DNA from: a virus
Length of the DNA: 34,917 nt
IMG/VR virus record: IMGVR_UViG_3300044858_003969
Coordinates: 1 to 34,917 of that record
Strand: one strand, 5' to 3'
Below the pieces are notes generated by a model. That model searched no databases. It was given only the letters and a program-made list of their open reading frames with translations, and had not been told where the DNA came from. The position numbers were made by a program, and so were the translations under genes. The first letter of the stretch is position 1. The number at the start of each line of letters is the position of its first letter. Of the stretch, positions 13,165 through 20,659 are shown piece by piece.

Positions 13165-14324
13165 TAGCTATTCGCCTGGGCTAAAAGATTCCCCACAATC
13201 GCAGTCGTCGCCACATTGGCGAGGCGCTCGGTGTTGAGGGCGTCGGTCTTAGCCTTGATCGCGGTGATGTCGCTGTTGGCTGGCGCAGTGTAGGCCGAAC
13301 CGGCGAGGCGGGTGCTCACGGCTTGGTCGACTCGGGCCAACTCGACCGAAAGCTCGGAGCGGACTGCCGTGGCCACGGTGGCGGCGCTTGGGGCTGTTGC
13401 GCCGCTGACCGGGGCGTCGAGGCGAGCGAGTTCGGTGGCGAGTTCCACGCGCACCTCGTCGGCGATGGCGGCTGCGCTTGGGACGGTTGGCGCATTAGTG
13501 AGGGTCGTGACGGTCGCCAAGGTGCCGGATGGCGCGAGGCGTGAGCTGATGGCGGCGTCGATGCGGCCGAGTTCGACCGAGAGCTCGGTGCGGACTTGGG
13601 CGGCGATTTCGGATTCGGTCGGCACATCGGGCGAGTTGGTCAATGTTGTGACCGTGCCTCCGGTGATCTCTTTGGTGCTGGCGCTCCACACGGCGCTTGC
13701 CACGGAGGCCGCGCTCGGAGCGGAATCGGTGGGGATGCTGTCGATTTTTCCACCGACGCGCTCGAGGTCGGCGCGGACTGCGGCGACGAGCGAGACTTCG
13801 GAGAGGTTGGTGTTACCGATGGCTCCGACGATGGCATTGAGGACGGCTTGGCCGTCTGCCTCGTTGAGGAGCGATCCTTCGACTGCGGTGGCGATTTGCG
13901 CGGTGGTCGGGATGTCCGAGACTGCTGCGGGCGAGGCCGGGATGTTGTCGGTTTTGGCCTTGATGGCGGTGATGTCCGAGTTCGCTGGGGCGGTGTAGCT
14001 GCTGGATGGCAGGCGCGTGCTGGTCGCGGCGTCGAGGTTTTCGACTCCTGCGCGGCCGAGAACCCACAGCGAGGGGATGTGCTGGGCGTCTACGGTGGAG
14101 TCGCTGGTTTTGAAGATGGCGGCGTATTCGCCTTCCGAGGAATTGTTGGAGGTGAGCGTGTAGGAATACAGCCCGCCGCCGAGGGCGGTGGCGCTGCCTG
14201 CGGTCACGATCTGCGTGCCGCTTGGATTGTAGATGTCGATTGTGACGGTGAGGCCGGTTTTGCCTTGTTTCGACGCTGTGAAAAACGCCAAGAACTTTAC
14301 GGAGGTGGAGACTTGTTCGAGCAT
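13164..14324 (-). CDS. Repeat-rich tail fibre/tip protein
   Basis: A 386-residue protein. The N-terminal 90 residues form a beta-rich domain (LTVTIDIYNPSGTQIV). The rest is built of alternating repeats of the kinds TRLxxSxYTAPANSDITAIKA and ELSVELxRIDxAVSxRL. At DNA level one repeat is seen at 13252-13316 and again at 13957-14022. Such A/S/T-rich repeats form trimeric shafts in phage fibres. The start at 14324 has an ACCACCACC leader and no Shine-Dalgarno. It is the last structural gene before lysis. The receptor role is inferred. Confidence 0.68.
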   Translation of the reverse strand: MLEQVSTSVKFLAFFTASKQGKTGLTVTIDIYNPSGTQIVTAGSATALGGGLYSYTLTSNNSSEGEYAAIFKTSDSTVDAQHIPSLWVLGRAGVENLDAATSTRLPSSSYTAPANSDITAIKAKTDNIPASPAAVSDIPTTAQIATAVEGSLLNEADGQAVLNAIVGAIGNTNLSEVSLVAAVRADLERVGGKIDSIPTDSAPSAASVASAVWSASTKEITGGTVTTLTNSPDVPTESEIAAQVRTELSVELGRIDAAISSRLAPSGTLATVTTLTNAPTVPSAAAIADEVRVELATELARLDAPVSGATAPSAATVATAVRSELSVELARVDQAVSTRLAGSAYTAPANSDITAIKAKTDALNTERLANVATTAIVGNLLAQANS

Positions 14325-14338
14325 GGGTGGTGGTGGGT

Positions 14339-14653
14339 TTAGATTTCTTCGGGTTGCGGGAGTAGTGGCAGGACGGCAGCCATGGGGAGGACTTCGACGA
14401 GCGGGAAAAGCTCGGCGGGGAGATGCGCGAACCCGCCGGAGTAAAGCCCGCCGGGGCCGACTTCGGTCAGCAAATCCGCGCAGAGCATTTTGCGGCCATC
14501 GACGAGATCGACGGGCGAGGCGACATGGCGCGGGTTGCCATGCTCGGCTTGGACGGCGGCGAGTTGCGCGGCAAGTTCGAAGCTGAAAACAAGCGCGAGG
14601 TCTTTTGCGGTCTCGTAGCTCACGGGCTGTTGGATGAGGTCGGCGAGTGTCAT
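14339..14653 (-). CDS. Hypothetical tail-region protein
   Basis: A 104-residue protein I do not recognise. It is leucine-rich and nearly neutral, with two halves (an N-terminal helical part and a C-terminal LPAELFPLVEVLPMAAVLPL part). The start overlaps the stop of the previous fibre gene by ATGA. It may be a fibre assembly chaperone, as small genes between fibre genes often are, but nothing in the sequence shows it. Confidence 0.6.
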   Translation of the reverse strand: MTLADLIQQPVSYETAKDLALVFSFELAAQLAAVQAEHGNPRHVASPVDLVDGRKMLCADLLTEVGPGGLYSGGFAHLPAELFPLVEVLPMAAVLPLLPQPEEI

Positions 14654-15441
14654 GGGATGGCGGCGGCGAGCGCGGTCATGAGGTTGGATACACGGGTGTC
14701 GAGGGCGGCGAGGTCGAGGTGTTCTCCGATGGAGTAAAAAGATAAGCGGCCGTCCGAATAATTGCCTGTTGTTCCGCGCCTATAAATGTCAATAAATAAA
14801 GAGGGAGGGGGTTCCGATGCGCGTGAAACACTTCCGCTCGAAGAATTATATCTAATCTGTATATTTGCAGAATTGTTTCTTGAAGCTGCAAAAAGCCCTG
14901 TATTTAAAGAAGGATTTGCAACTAATGATGACTGCCCGTTGAGCCTAAAAAAATGACCGCTCGGGCTTGAACCTAGCTGCGTTGTGGCAGAGCTAGTAGC
15001 TATTCCTAAAATAAATCTATCGACAGTTCGAGTTGGAATTTGAGTGTAAAAGCCTGCCACATGCTTGTTGTTTTGCGGATCAACAGCGTTGTTTCTGTTA
15101 GAGTTCAAATATTTAGTTGTGCCGTTGCCTTTCAAACCATCGCGTCGGCTGTAATCGCTAGAAACAAAATTAAAATTAGTGGGCGCGGTTCCCACCAAGG
15201 GGATCAGCGCACCGGAGAGCGTGCGGGCTCCAGCCACAATGCACGAGGATTTGATCGCGCTCCAGATCCCGTCCTGTTTTAATCCTTTAAAAAATTGGTC
15301 GTAAGCAGACTTGACGCCATCTTCCAACGCTTGGCCGTCTGCGGTCTCGACGGCGGCGATATACGCCAACGCATCAGGATCAGGCGGCAAAATCGTCGGC
15401 ACGCGGAGGGGGGAGAGTTGGCCGTAGAGAGGGCTAAGCAT
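14650..15441 (-). CDS. Tail fibre/receptor-type protein
   Basis: A 263-residue protein. The N-terminal third is helical (ALAYIAAVETADGQALEDGV) followed by a long beta-rich domain with many Asn, Ser and Gly (about 75-235), of the look of lectin-like or concanavalin-fold tail proteins. The beta part has distinctly lower GC than flanking genes, suggesting import by exchange. The start overlaps the stop of the 126-residue gene by eight bases. Binding of a host surface sugar is a reasonable guess. Confidence 0.62.
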   Translation of the reverse strand: MLSPLYGQLSPLRVPTILPPDPDALAYIAAVETADGQALEDGVKSAYDQFFKGLKQDGIWSAIKSSCIVAGARTLSGALIPLVGTAPTNFNFVSSDYSRRDGLKGNGTTKYLNSNRNNAVDPQNNKHVAGFYTQIPTRTVDRFILGIATSSATTQLGSSPSGHFFRLNGQSSLVANPSLNTGLFAASRNNSANIQIRYNSSSGSVSRASEPPPSLFIDIYRRGTTGNYSDGRLSFYSIGEHLDLAALDTRVSNLMTALAAAIP

Positions 15442-15814
15442 AATTCAAATTCCCCTTGTTTGACCACGCGCCGGTGGCGGAGGCTTCTTGGGATGTTGTT
15501 CCTGCGGCGTTGAAGATGGTGCGGGAGATTTCCCAGTTCGGGCTGTCATACACCGAGCCGGAGGATGGGAAGTCCGCGTAGAGGAGGAAGCCGAGGAAGG
15601 TGGTGGTGCCGTCGGCAGAGAGGTCGAAGGCCCAGACGCGGTCGGGGGCGTCTTTGGTGCCGGCCAATTTATACACCTCTCCCGTGCTTGGGTTGCGCGA
15701 GTAGATGCGTCGGTCGGCGTGGTTCACGCAAATCTCGCCAAGGGCGAGCTGCGAGGTCGTCGGTATGGCTGAGGCTTGGACCGACTTTTTCGGAATGATG
15801 GTTGGATTTGGCAT
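15434..15814 (-). CDS. Short modular tail protein (Mtd_N-like plus shared C-domain)
   Basis: A 126-residue protein. Residues 1-50 (LALGEICVNHADRRIYSR) look like the Mtd N-terminal domain found at the start of many fibre proteins. From about residue 60 to the end it carries a beta domain (WAFDLSADGTTTF, FNAAG, GAWSN) that is repeated at the end of the 418-residue fibre at 17072-18328. It starts MPNP, as do the 297-residue fibre and the capsid protein. It may be an adaptor or small tail-tip subunit. Confidence 0.65.
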   Translation of the reverse strand: MPNPTIIPKKSVQASAIPTTSQLALGEICVNHADRRIYSRNPSTGEVYKLAGTKDAPDRVWAFDLSADGTTTFLGFLLYADFPSSGSVYDSPNWEISRTIFNAAGTTSQEASATGAWSNKGNLNYA

Positions 15815-15844
15815 GGGCCTTTTTTTATTCAGCGGAGATTTTTA

Positions 15845-15889
15845 ACTCCCCCGCTTGGCGAGGCGGCATGGGCCGCCCCGCCGGGGAGT
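15845..15889. other. Strong GC-rich hairpin between fibre genes
   Basis: ACTCCCC (15845-15851) pairs with GGGGAGT (15883-15889), GGCG (57-60) with CGCC (79-82), and GGCGGC (62-67) with GCCGCC (72-77), around an ATGG loop. There is no T tract on either strand, so it is not a standard terminator. It could protect mRNA ends or tune expression of the downstream gene. Confidence 0.6.
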
Positions 15890-15899
15890 GGTTGCGGTC

Positions 15900-16793
15900 T
15901 TAGTAAGTTCCGCCGTCGATGCTGGCCTCGAGGCTGTCCAGGCGTGCGTCGAGCGCGTCGTCTGCACTGGCGCGGGCTGTTGCCTCTGCCGTGATATTCG
16001 TCTGCAAGCTGGTGTCGGCAGAAGCGCGGGTGGTGGCTTCGGCTGTGATGTTCGACTGCAGAGTCGTGTCAGCGCTGGCGCGGGTTGTCGCCTCGGCGGT
16101 GATGTTCGACTGAAGGGTCGTGTCGGCGGCTGCGCGTGCGGACTCTTCGGTGTTGATGTCGGCCTCTGCTGCGGTGACGCGGGAGGCGAGGGCTGTCGCG
16201 GCGGACTCAACGGTGTCGATGCGGCCACCGAGGGCGGTGTCGGCATTCGTGCGGTTCGTGACTTCGGCTGCGAGAGCGGCGTTGTTCGAGGTGACATACC
16301 CGGCAAAGGCTGTGTCGTTAGTCGTGTCGACCGAATTGATCAATGTGACGATCTCGGCGAAGCTGTCCTTGTCGGCATCAGCGGCGGAGAGAATCGCATC
16401 GATGCGGCCTTTTTCCGTGGCGATCTTGCCGTCGAGGGTTGTGTCCGCTGCGGAACGAGCGGATGCTTCGGAGGTGACAGCGGCGGCGCGGTCGATGATC
16501 TCTTGAGCGAGGTTTGCGGCTACAACGCCTTCGGCTGCGGTGGCGCGGCTGATCTCGGAATTGAGGTTGCTGGTGAGGGTCGAATCCGCTGCGGAGCGAA
16601 GCGAAGCCTCGGCTGCTACGGCGTCAGAAACGAAGGTCTTCTTTGCGAAGATGTGCTCGCCGCCGATTGGCAGGACGCCTTCGGCTGTGCCGATGAAAAA
16701 TGACTTGTTTGTGGAGTCGAAGGCTACTTCCCCGACTTGAAGCGACACCGGCGAACCGGAACCGCGCTTGATGCGAATGATAGGATTGGGCAT
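15900..16793 (-). CDS. Coiled-coil tail fibre with Mtd_N-like head
   Basis: A 297-residue protein. Residues 1-45 (IIRIKRGSGSPVSLQVGEVA, FFIG) match the Mtd N-terminal fold. Residues 60-280 are almost pure coiled coil built of related units with pattern AxxxRxxADxxLxxxI; the last three are 18-residue repeats that are nearly identical. The end (LDSLEASIDGG) is a short cap. This would form a long trimeric fibre. The leader upstream of its ATG is AC-rich (CCAACCACCACC) with no Shine-Dalgarno. Confidence 0.75.
   Translation of the reverse strand: MPNPIIRIKRGSGSPVSLQVGEVAFDSTNKSFFIGTAEGVLPIGGEHIFAKKTFVSDAVAAEASLRSAADSTLTSNLNSEISRATAAEGVVAANLAQEIIDRAAAVTSEASARSAADTTLDGKIATEKGRIDAILSAADADKDSFAEIVTLINSVDTTNDTAFAGYVTSNNAALAAEVTNRTNADTALGGRIDTVESAATALASRVTAAEADINTEESARAAADTTLQSNITAEATTRASADTTLQSNITAEATTRASADTSLQTNITAEATARASADDALDARLDSLEASIDGGTY
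15960..16121. repeat. Three 54-bp tandem repeats in fibre gene
   Basis: Each unit encodes TTLQSNITAEATTRASAD or a near copy, in residues 225-278 of the fibre. The units are similar at DNA level too, so they arose by tandem duplication. Copy number could change by recombination and alter fibre length. Confidence 0.8.
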
Positions 16794-16847
16794 GGCTAAT
16801 TAGGTGTTGGTGGTGGTTGGTTGGGCTGTTCGTGGGTGGGTGAGTTG

Positions 16848-17075
16848 TCAAAAATTGCCCGCGTCGATGATCGGGATCATGAGTGCGTAGGCGCTCGCGG
16901 AGGGTGACCAGCGGTAGGGCATGCCTTCGTCGAGGGCCATGTAGAGGCGGTCGGGTTTCCCGATGCTCGGAAAGCTCGAGCGGCTGGGGTATTCGACGAT
17001 GACGGCGGGGAGCGTGAGATCGAACGAGGAGAGGTCGAGCGTCTGGGTTAGGTTGCTTTCGGTGATCTTTGTCAT
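16848..17075 (-). CDS. Small tail-region protein
   Basis: A 75-residue protein from the ATG at 17075, which overlaps the stop of the 418-residue fibre as ATGA. It is beta-rich (LSSFDLTLPAVIVEYPSRS, YRWSPSASAYALMIPI). No family recognised. It sits between two fibre genes and may be a fibre cap or assembly protein. Confidence 0.58.
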   Translation of the reverse strand: MTKITESNLTQTLDLSSFDLTLPAVIVEYPSRSSFPSIGKPDRLYMALDEGMPYRWSPSASAYALMIPIIDAGNF

Positions 17076-18328
17076 GCGTAGACGAGAGTCTCCCGGTTGG
17101 CCCACGAGCCGACGGCGGTGGCGGTGGCGAGGATTTGGCCTGCGGCGTTGAGGGTGGATCGCTTGACGGTCCAGGTGGTGGCGGTCTCGGGCAGGGCTGG
17201 CGCGGAGGGGCGGTCGGCGTTTAGGAGGCGTCCGCTGTAGGTGGTCAGGCCGTTGGCGCTGATGTCGAATGCGTAGATGTAGAGCGTGGGATCGATCGGC
17301 GGCTGGACGGTGCGGAGGCCGAGGGCGGTGCAGGAGATCTGCATTCCGACGGCGGGCGCGGAGTCGAAGGTGATCGTGCCGGTGGCTTCCGAAACGAGGT
17401 AGTCGGTGGTGGGGGTTTGCGTGACGCCGTTCAAAGCCACGAGGACATGCTCGGGGTCGCTGCTGACTAGGCCGTCGATTGGGAAGGTGGTCGTGGCGCC
17501 GTCGCCGATGCGGACGGTGGTGTTGATTTGCAGGCCGGGTGCGCTGGAAATGATGTAGCTCGAAAGGCCGGTGATCTCGGTGGCGGCGTGGGTGTGGACC
17601 GTGTCGGCTTTTGAGAGATCGACCCAGAGCTTGAATGCGGGCGAGGTCGATGGATCGAAGACAGCCCAGTAGCTGCCAGGCGGTGGATAGCCGGGATTTG
17701 GCTCGCCGATGCGGATGTAGAGTTCGCCGTTGAAGGTGACGACTTGTCCTGGGAAATAGTCGGCTCCGTTGTTGTAGGCACCTTGGTAATCGACTGGCTC
17801 AGGCTGGAGGGCGGTGTCGGCCTTGGCTCCTTGGGCGGCGGTGGCTTTGCCGTCGATCTGGGTCTGGAGGGTGTTGATCGCGGCGGCTGCTTCGGCAATC
17901 GAATCAAGCGCGGCAGGGTCCAGATTCGCGGTTAGATAATCGATCCGCGTCGAGAGCGCGGCATCTCCTGCGATGCGTGCATTTTGCTCCGTCGTGAGAT
18001 CGGCGCTGCGGGCGATGGTTGCCGCGAGGCGGGCGTCGGGCAGCGTGCCGGTGGTGAGGAGCGAGGCATCGATGGTCGGCGGCGCGGCGGCGACGACGGC
18101 GGCCGCGAAGTCGGTGATCTTTGTGGAAAGGTGAGGCTCGGGCGGGAACTCGGTGGGCTTGCCGGTGATGCTGTCCCAATCGGTGGCAAGCGGCGTGACG
18201 GTGCCGGTCGAGTCGATGGTGGCGAAGTCCCCGTTGGGCAGGAGATAGAGTCGGCGGCCGTGGTCGGGCTTTTGCGGAGCCTGCGGGTCGATGCCGAAAT
18301 TTATGAATCGGACGAGTTGCTGGCTCAT
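17072..18328 (-). CDS. Large modular tail fibre protein
   Basis: A 418-residue protein from the ATG at 18328. The N-terminal region includes DWDSITGKPTEF, an ITGKP motif common in phage fibres. A helical region (about 75-155) follows, then YQGAYNNGADYFPGQVV and GELYI at about 165-205, like a carbohydrate-binding module of the chitin-binding kind, then beta-rich parts. The last 70 residues are related to the C-terminal domain of the 126-residue protein at 15434-15814. Likely a baseplate or receptor-binding fibre. It overlaps the previous gene by ATGA. Confidence 0.72.
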   Translation of the reverse strand: MSQQLVRFINFGIDPQAPQKPDHGRRLYLLPNGDFATIDSTGTVTPLATDWDSITGKPTEFPPEPHLSTKITDFAAAVVAAAPPTIDASLLTTGTLPDARLAATIARSADLTTEQNARIAGDAALSTRIDYLTANLDPAALDSIAEAAAAINTLQTQIDGKATAAQGAKADTALQPEPVDYQGAYNNGADYFPGQVVTFNGELYIRIGEPNPGYPPPGSYWAVFDPSTSPAFKLWVDLSKADTVHTHAATEITGLSSYIISSAPGLQINTTVRIGDGATTTFPIDGLVSSDPEHVLVALNGVTQTPTTDYLVSEATGTITFDSAPAVGMQISCTALGLRTVQPPIDPTLYIYAFDISANGLTTYSGRLLNADRPSAPALPETATTWTVKRSTLNAAGQILATATAVGSWANRETLVYA

Positions 18329-18873
18329 GGCGCGGTCGGGGCTGGCATGAATCCGATGCCTGCGGAGGTGTTGAATGCAGCGATGGCCTGCGCGGTGCGC
18401 AGGGGCGTCATCCATTTGGTGTTATCGGTTCCGGCTTCGGCTTCGGCTTGGGTGGCTTTGCCGTCGGGGAGGCTTTGCGGAGTCTGCTCGTCGCCAAGGA
18501 TGACGGAGTTTTGAATCTCGACTTGCAGGGTCGCGGTGCGGAGGGCTTGCGTGGGGGCGGTCCACTTCACCTCCAGGAAGGCGGCGATGCTGGCTGGATC
18601 GGAGGAGAATGCGGCCTCGACCGGCAATGTATTCAGATCGAGAATTGTTTGGCCGGGCGCCGCTAGAGCGAGAAAGTTAGAGTCGGAGAAGGAGGACTTG
18701 AGGGCGACGGTGGTCTGGGTGCCGAGGATGGGATCGACGGCCACGCCGTTCTCGACAAACACGACCTCGATTGGCACCTGGTCGCGGCGCTTGAGGACGA
18801 GCGTCTGGAGCGCGACATTCGACGCGGCGGACTTCACGAACCGCCGGTTTTTTGAGTCTAGGAAAAGTTTCAT
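18325..18873 (-). CDS. Tail protein, upper-collar/baseplate type
   Basis: A 182-residue protein from the ATG at 18873 (MKLFLDSKNRRF). The N-terminal half has VLKRRDQVPIEVVFVENG, beta strands usual in phage minor tail proteins. Near residue 145 QAEAEAGTDNTKWMTPLRT is a motif common near the ends of tail fibre proteins. The C-terminal part links by ATGA to the large fibre, so it may anchor the fibre on the tail tip. Confidence 0.62.
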   Translation of the reverse strand: MKLFLDSKNRRFVKSAASNVALQTLVLKRRDQVPIEVVFVENGVAVDPILGTQTTVALKSSFSDSNFLALAAPGQTILDLNTLPVEAAFSSDPASIAAFLEVKWTAPTQALRTATLQVEIQNSVILGDEQTPQSLPDGKATQAEAEAGTDNTKWMTPLRTAQAIAAFNTSAGIGFMPAPTAP

Positions 18874-18918
18874 GCCGCTCGAGGAGCGGCGGACTGTCAA
18901 ATCGGGAGGACTTCCGAG

Positions 18919-19200
18919 CTATTGCTGGAGCGGTTCGGAGACTGGTTCCCATTTGCCAAGGGGACAGCGCTCGGTTGCCATTCGCAACTTCGCCCATGTC
19001 GAGCACCCGCACTTGCGGCAGCGGCCGGTGTTGTTCAGCGCTTTCGCATCCCACTCGGGGCACGCTTTGCACATTGCTTCGCGGGTGGCAAGTGCTTCGG
19101 GTGGGGTGGTCGCAAGGCCTGCGCGAGCGAAATTAAAAGCGGAGCTTCCGAATTTAGCTAATGTGCGAGCACGAAAATCAATGATATGTTGTGGTATCAC
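18919..19200 (-). CDS. Cys-rich zinc-binding tail-region protein
   Basis: A 93-residue protein. The GTG at 19200 overlaps the stop of the previous gene as GTGA; longer versions of the frame run inside that gene. The first 40 residues are hydrophobic to basic. Then comes MCKACPEW, RCRKCGCS and ERCPLGKW, which gives a CxxC, CxxCxC, C pattern, likely one zinc site or more. This kind of small zinc protein is common next to tail tip genes of phages. It might help fold or cap the Cys-rich protein encoded just before it. Confidence 0.65.
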   Translation of the reverse strand: MIPQHIIDFRARTLAKFGSSAFNFARAGLATTPPEALATREAMCKACPEWDAKALNNTGRCRKCGCSTWAKLRMATERCPLGKWEPVSEPLQQ

Positions 19201-19667
19201 GAAAAGACAAAAGTTGGAGGAGTGACATCTGGGCCAAATCCAAAATTTTCCGTATGTGCAGTAAATTCGACTCCATTTATTGTATACGCGACATCTGCAC
19301 AGGTTATTGGGAACGGAGCGTCGGTTGGGCAACATAACTCGGCAGGCCCGCTAGCCATTGTATTCTCGAAATTATCAGCCCCGAATGAAAAGCAATTTGT
19401 TAATGCCGACAGCGCGCAAGTATAAAAGGTTGCATCTGGAAATTCTCCAATCTGAAAAACGGCAAAAAATCCTCCGCCGCTTGCGTTAAAAGTTGTCGGC
19501 GAAGCCCCATTACAAGTGCCAGTTGTTGCATTTCTCATCGTTTGCAATAGGTCTCCACTTATAGCCGTATCGCACCCGCACCCCCCACAACACGCGCACT
19601 CGACAGCGCGAAGGCCGCCGCCGGTTTTGATTTTGATGGCTCCGGAGGATGTGCGGCCGAGGGTCAT
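19197..19667 (-). CDS. Cys-rich tail-region protein
   Basis: A 156-residue protein. ECACCGGCGC near residue 23 and further Cys at about 51, 83, 91, 112, 113 and 122 give an unusually Cys-rich protein, likely disulfide- or metal-stabilised. The body is beta-rich and Thr/Phe/Ala-rich. GC is lower than in the flanking genes. No family recognised. Position between the tape measure and the fibres suggests a tail tip or baseplate part. Confidence 0.6.
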   Translation of the reverse strand: MTLGRTSSGAIKIKTGGGLRAVECACCGGCGCDTAISGDLLQTMRNATTGTCNGASPTTFNASGGGFFAVFQIGEFPDATFYTCALSALTNCFSFGADNFENTMASGPAELCCPTDAPFPITCADVAYTINGVEFTAHTENFGFGPDVTPPTFVFS

Positions 19668-19679
19668 TTTTTGAAGTCA

Positions 19680-19714
19680 GAAGGATGAAGGATGAAGGAT
19701 GAAGGATGAAAAAT
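19680..19714. repeat. Tandem heptamer GAAGGAT
   Basis: GAAGGAT is repeated four times from 19680 to 19707 and followed by a degenerate copy GAAAAAT. It lies in the 83-base gap between the 90-residue and 156-residue genes. A second set of near repeats (TTTCCGGT, TCAGGTTTCCGG) follows at 19717-19745. Looks like a short intergenic repeat of host type. Confidence 0.85.
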
Positions 19715-19750
19715 CTTTCCGGTTTCCGGTCTCAGGTTTCCGGTTTTGCA

Positions 19751-20023
19751 TCAGCATTCCTCCGTGGCGATCCATTCGAGAGAGCCGTTTACCGCGCCGA
19801 GAACATGGGTGCCGCTGCCCGGCACGGCGGGGATGCGGAGTCTTCGACCTACATGCCCACCAGGGCCACTTGTTTTTTCGACAAGAGAGGGGTCCACATC
19901 AAGCGCCACATAAAAAAAATTTTTGTCTAAATCTGACCCTTTTAAAGAATAAGGATAGCCGCCAGATGCTGGGTTTTTTGCAGTCTTGGCAAGAGCCTCA
20001 AAATTTACCGGGATATTTATCAT
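19751..20023 (-). CDS. Small tail-region protein
   Basis: A 90-residue protein starting directly after the TAG of the previous gene (TAGATG). It begins MINIPVNFEALAKTAKNPAS and is mixed alpha/beta. No family recognised. It sits just after the tape measure block and may be a minor tail protein. Confidence 0.6.
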   Translation of the reverse strand: MINIPVNFEALAKTAKNPASGGYPYSLKGSDLDKNFFYVALDVDPSLVEKTSGPGGHVGRRLRIPAVPGSGTHVLGAVNGSLEWIATEEC

Positions 20024-20656
20024 CTAGTTAGGAATGGCGACAAAAGTAGCCTCAGCGACCATTTCAAAAATGAACTCTATTTCCTCTAAACTGCCATAAG
20101 AATTTAAAGATATATTACTTATGTAGTGTCTTTTAACTATTGGAGTGCTTGAAGGCCAAGAGAAGTCGCCACCAGGGTTATATCCAATAGACCCTATTAC
20201 ATCAGCTAGGTTAATTTGGGTAACTGGAGTGCCATTGTAATTGTAAATATTCATTACTGGCATTACAGGCACATTCGTATCTCCAACATTTCTAGTAATT
20301 TTGCAAGCTGCAGATTCAAAGATAAGTCCGACTCTATCGCCGAATACAGTAACATTCCCGTGCGTAAAAAGGGTTCTCACCCTATCAGGGTTTAGGTTTA
20401 TTTTTATTTCCTGCGCGTTAGAACTCCACAACCCGTAACCGGTGGCCGTGATGCGCTCGAAGCCCGAGGTGTCTTTTGAAATTGTGGGGTCTGGAAAAAT
20501 ATCAATATCCCCGATTGAGGTCGGAATGTTGGTGGGAATGGCGGCAGAGCCCATGGGGCGAACCCACTCAGCTGTTGCATTTAAAAGGCCGCTTTTGAAT
20601 TTGTTCTCGGTGACGCTTTGTAAAAACAGGTTGCTTCCGGTGGAGTAGATCGTCAT
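20024..20656 (-). CDS. Minor tail protein candidate
   Basis: A 210-residue beta-rich protein of low GC content compared with its neighbours. It follows the tape measure by four bases, the place of distal tail or minor tail proteins in siphoviruses. It includes VRPMGSAAIPTNIPTS and VFGDRVGLIFESAACKI. No catalytic motif was seen. Distal tail protein is a position-based suggestion. Confidence 0.6.
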   Translation of the reverse strand: MTIYSTGSNLFLQSVTENKFKSGLLNATAEWVRPMGSAAIPTNIPTSIGDIDIFPDPTISKDTSGFERITATGYGLWSSNAQEIKINLNPDRVRTLFTHGNVTVFGDRVGLIFESAACKITRNVGDTNVPVMPVMNIYNYNGTPVTQINLADVIGSIGYNPGGDFSWPSSTPIVKRHYISNISLNSYGSLEEIEFIFEMVAEATFVAIPN

Positions 20657-20659
20657 GGC

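Noticed and set aside
13164-18873. Diversity-generating retroelement acting on fibre genes
   Set aside because: No reverse transcriptase gene and no template/variable repeat pair with adenine-specific changes was seen.
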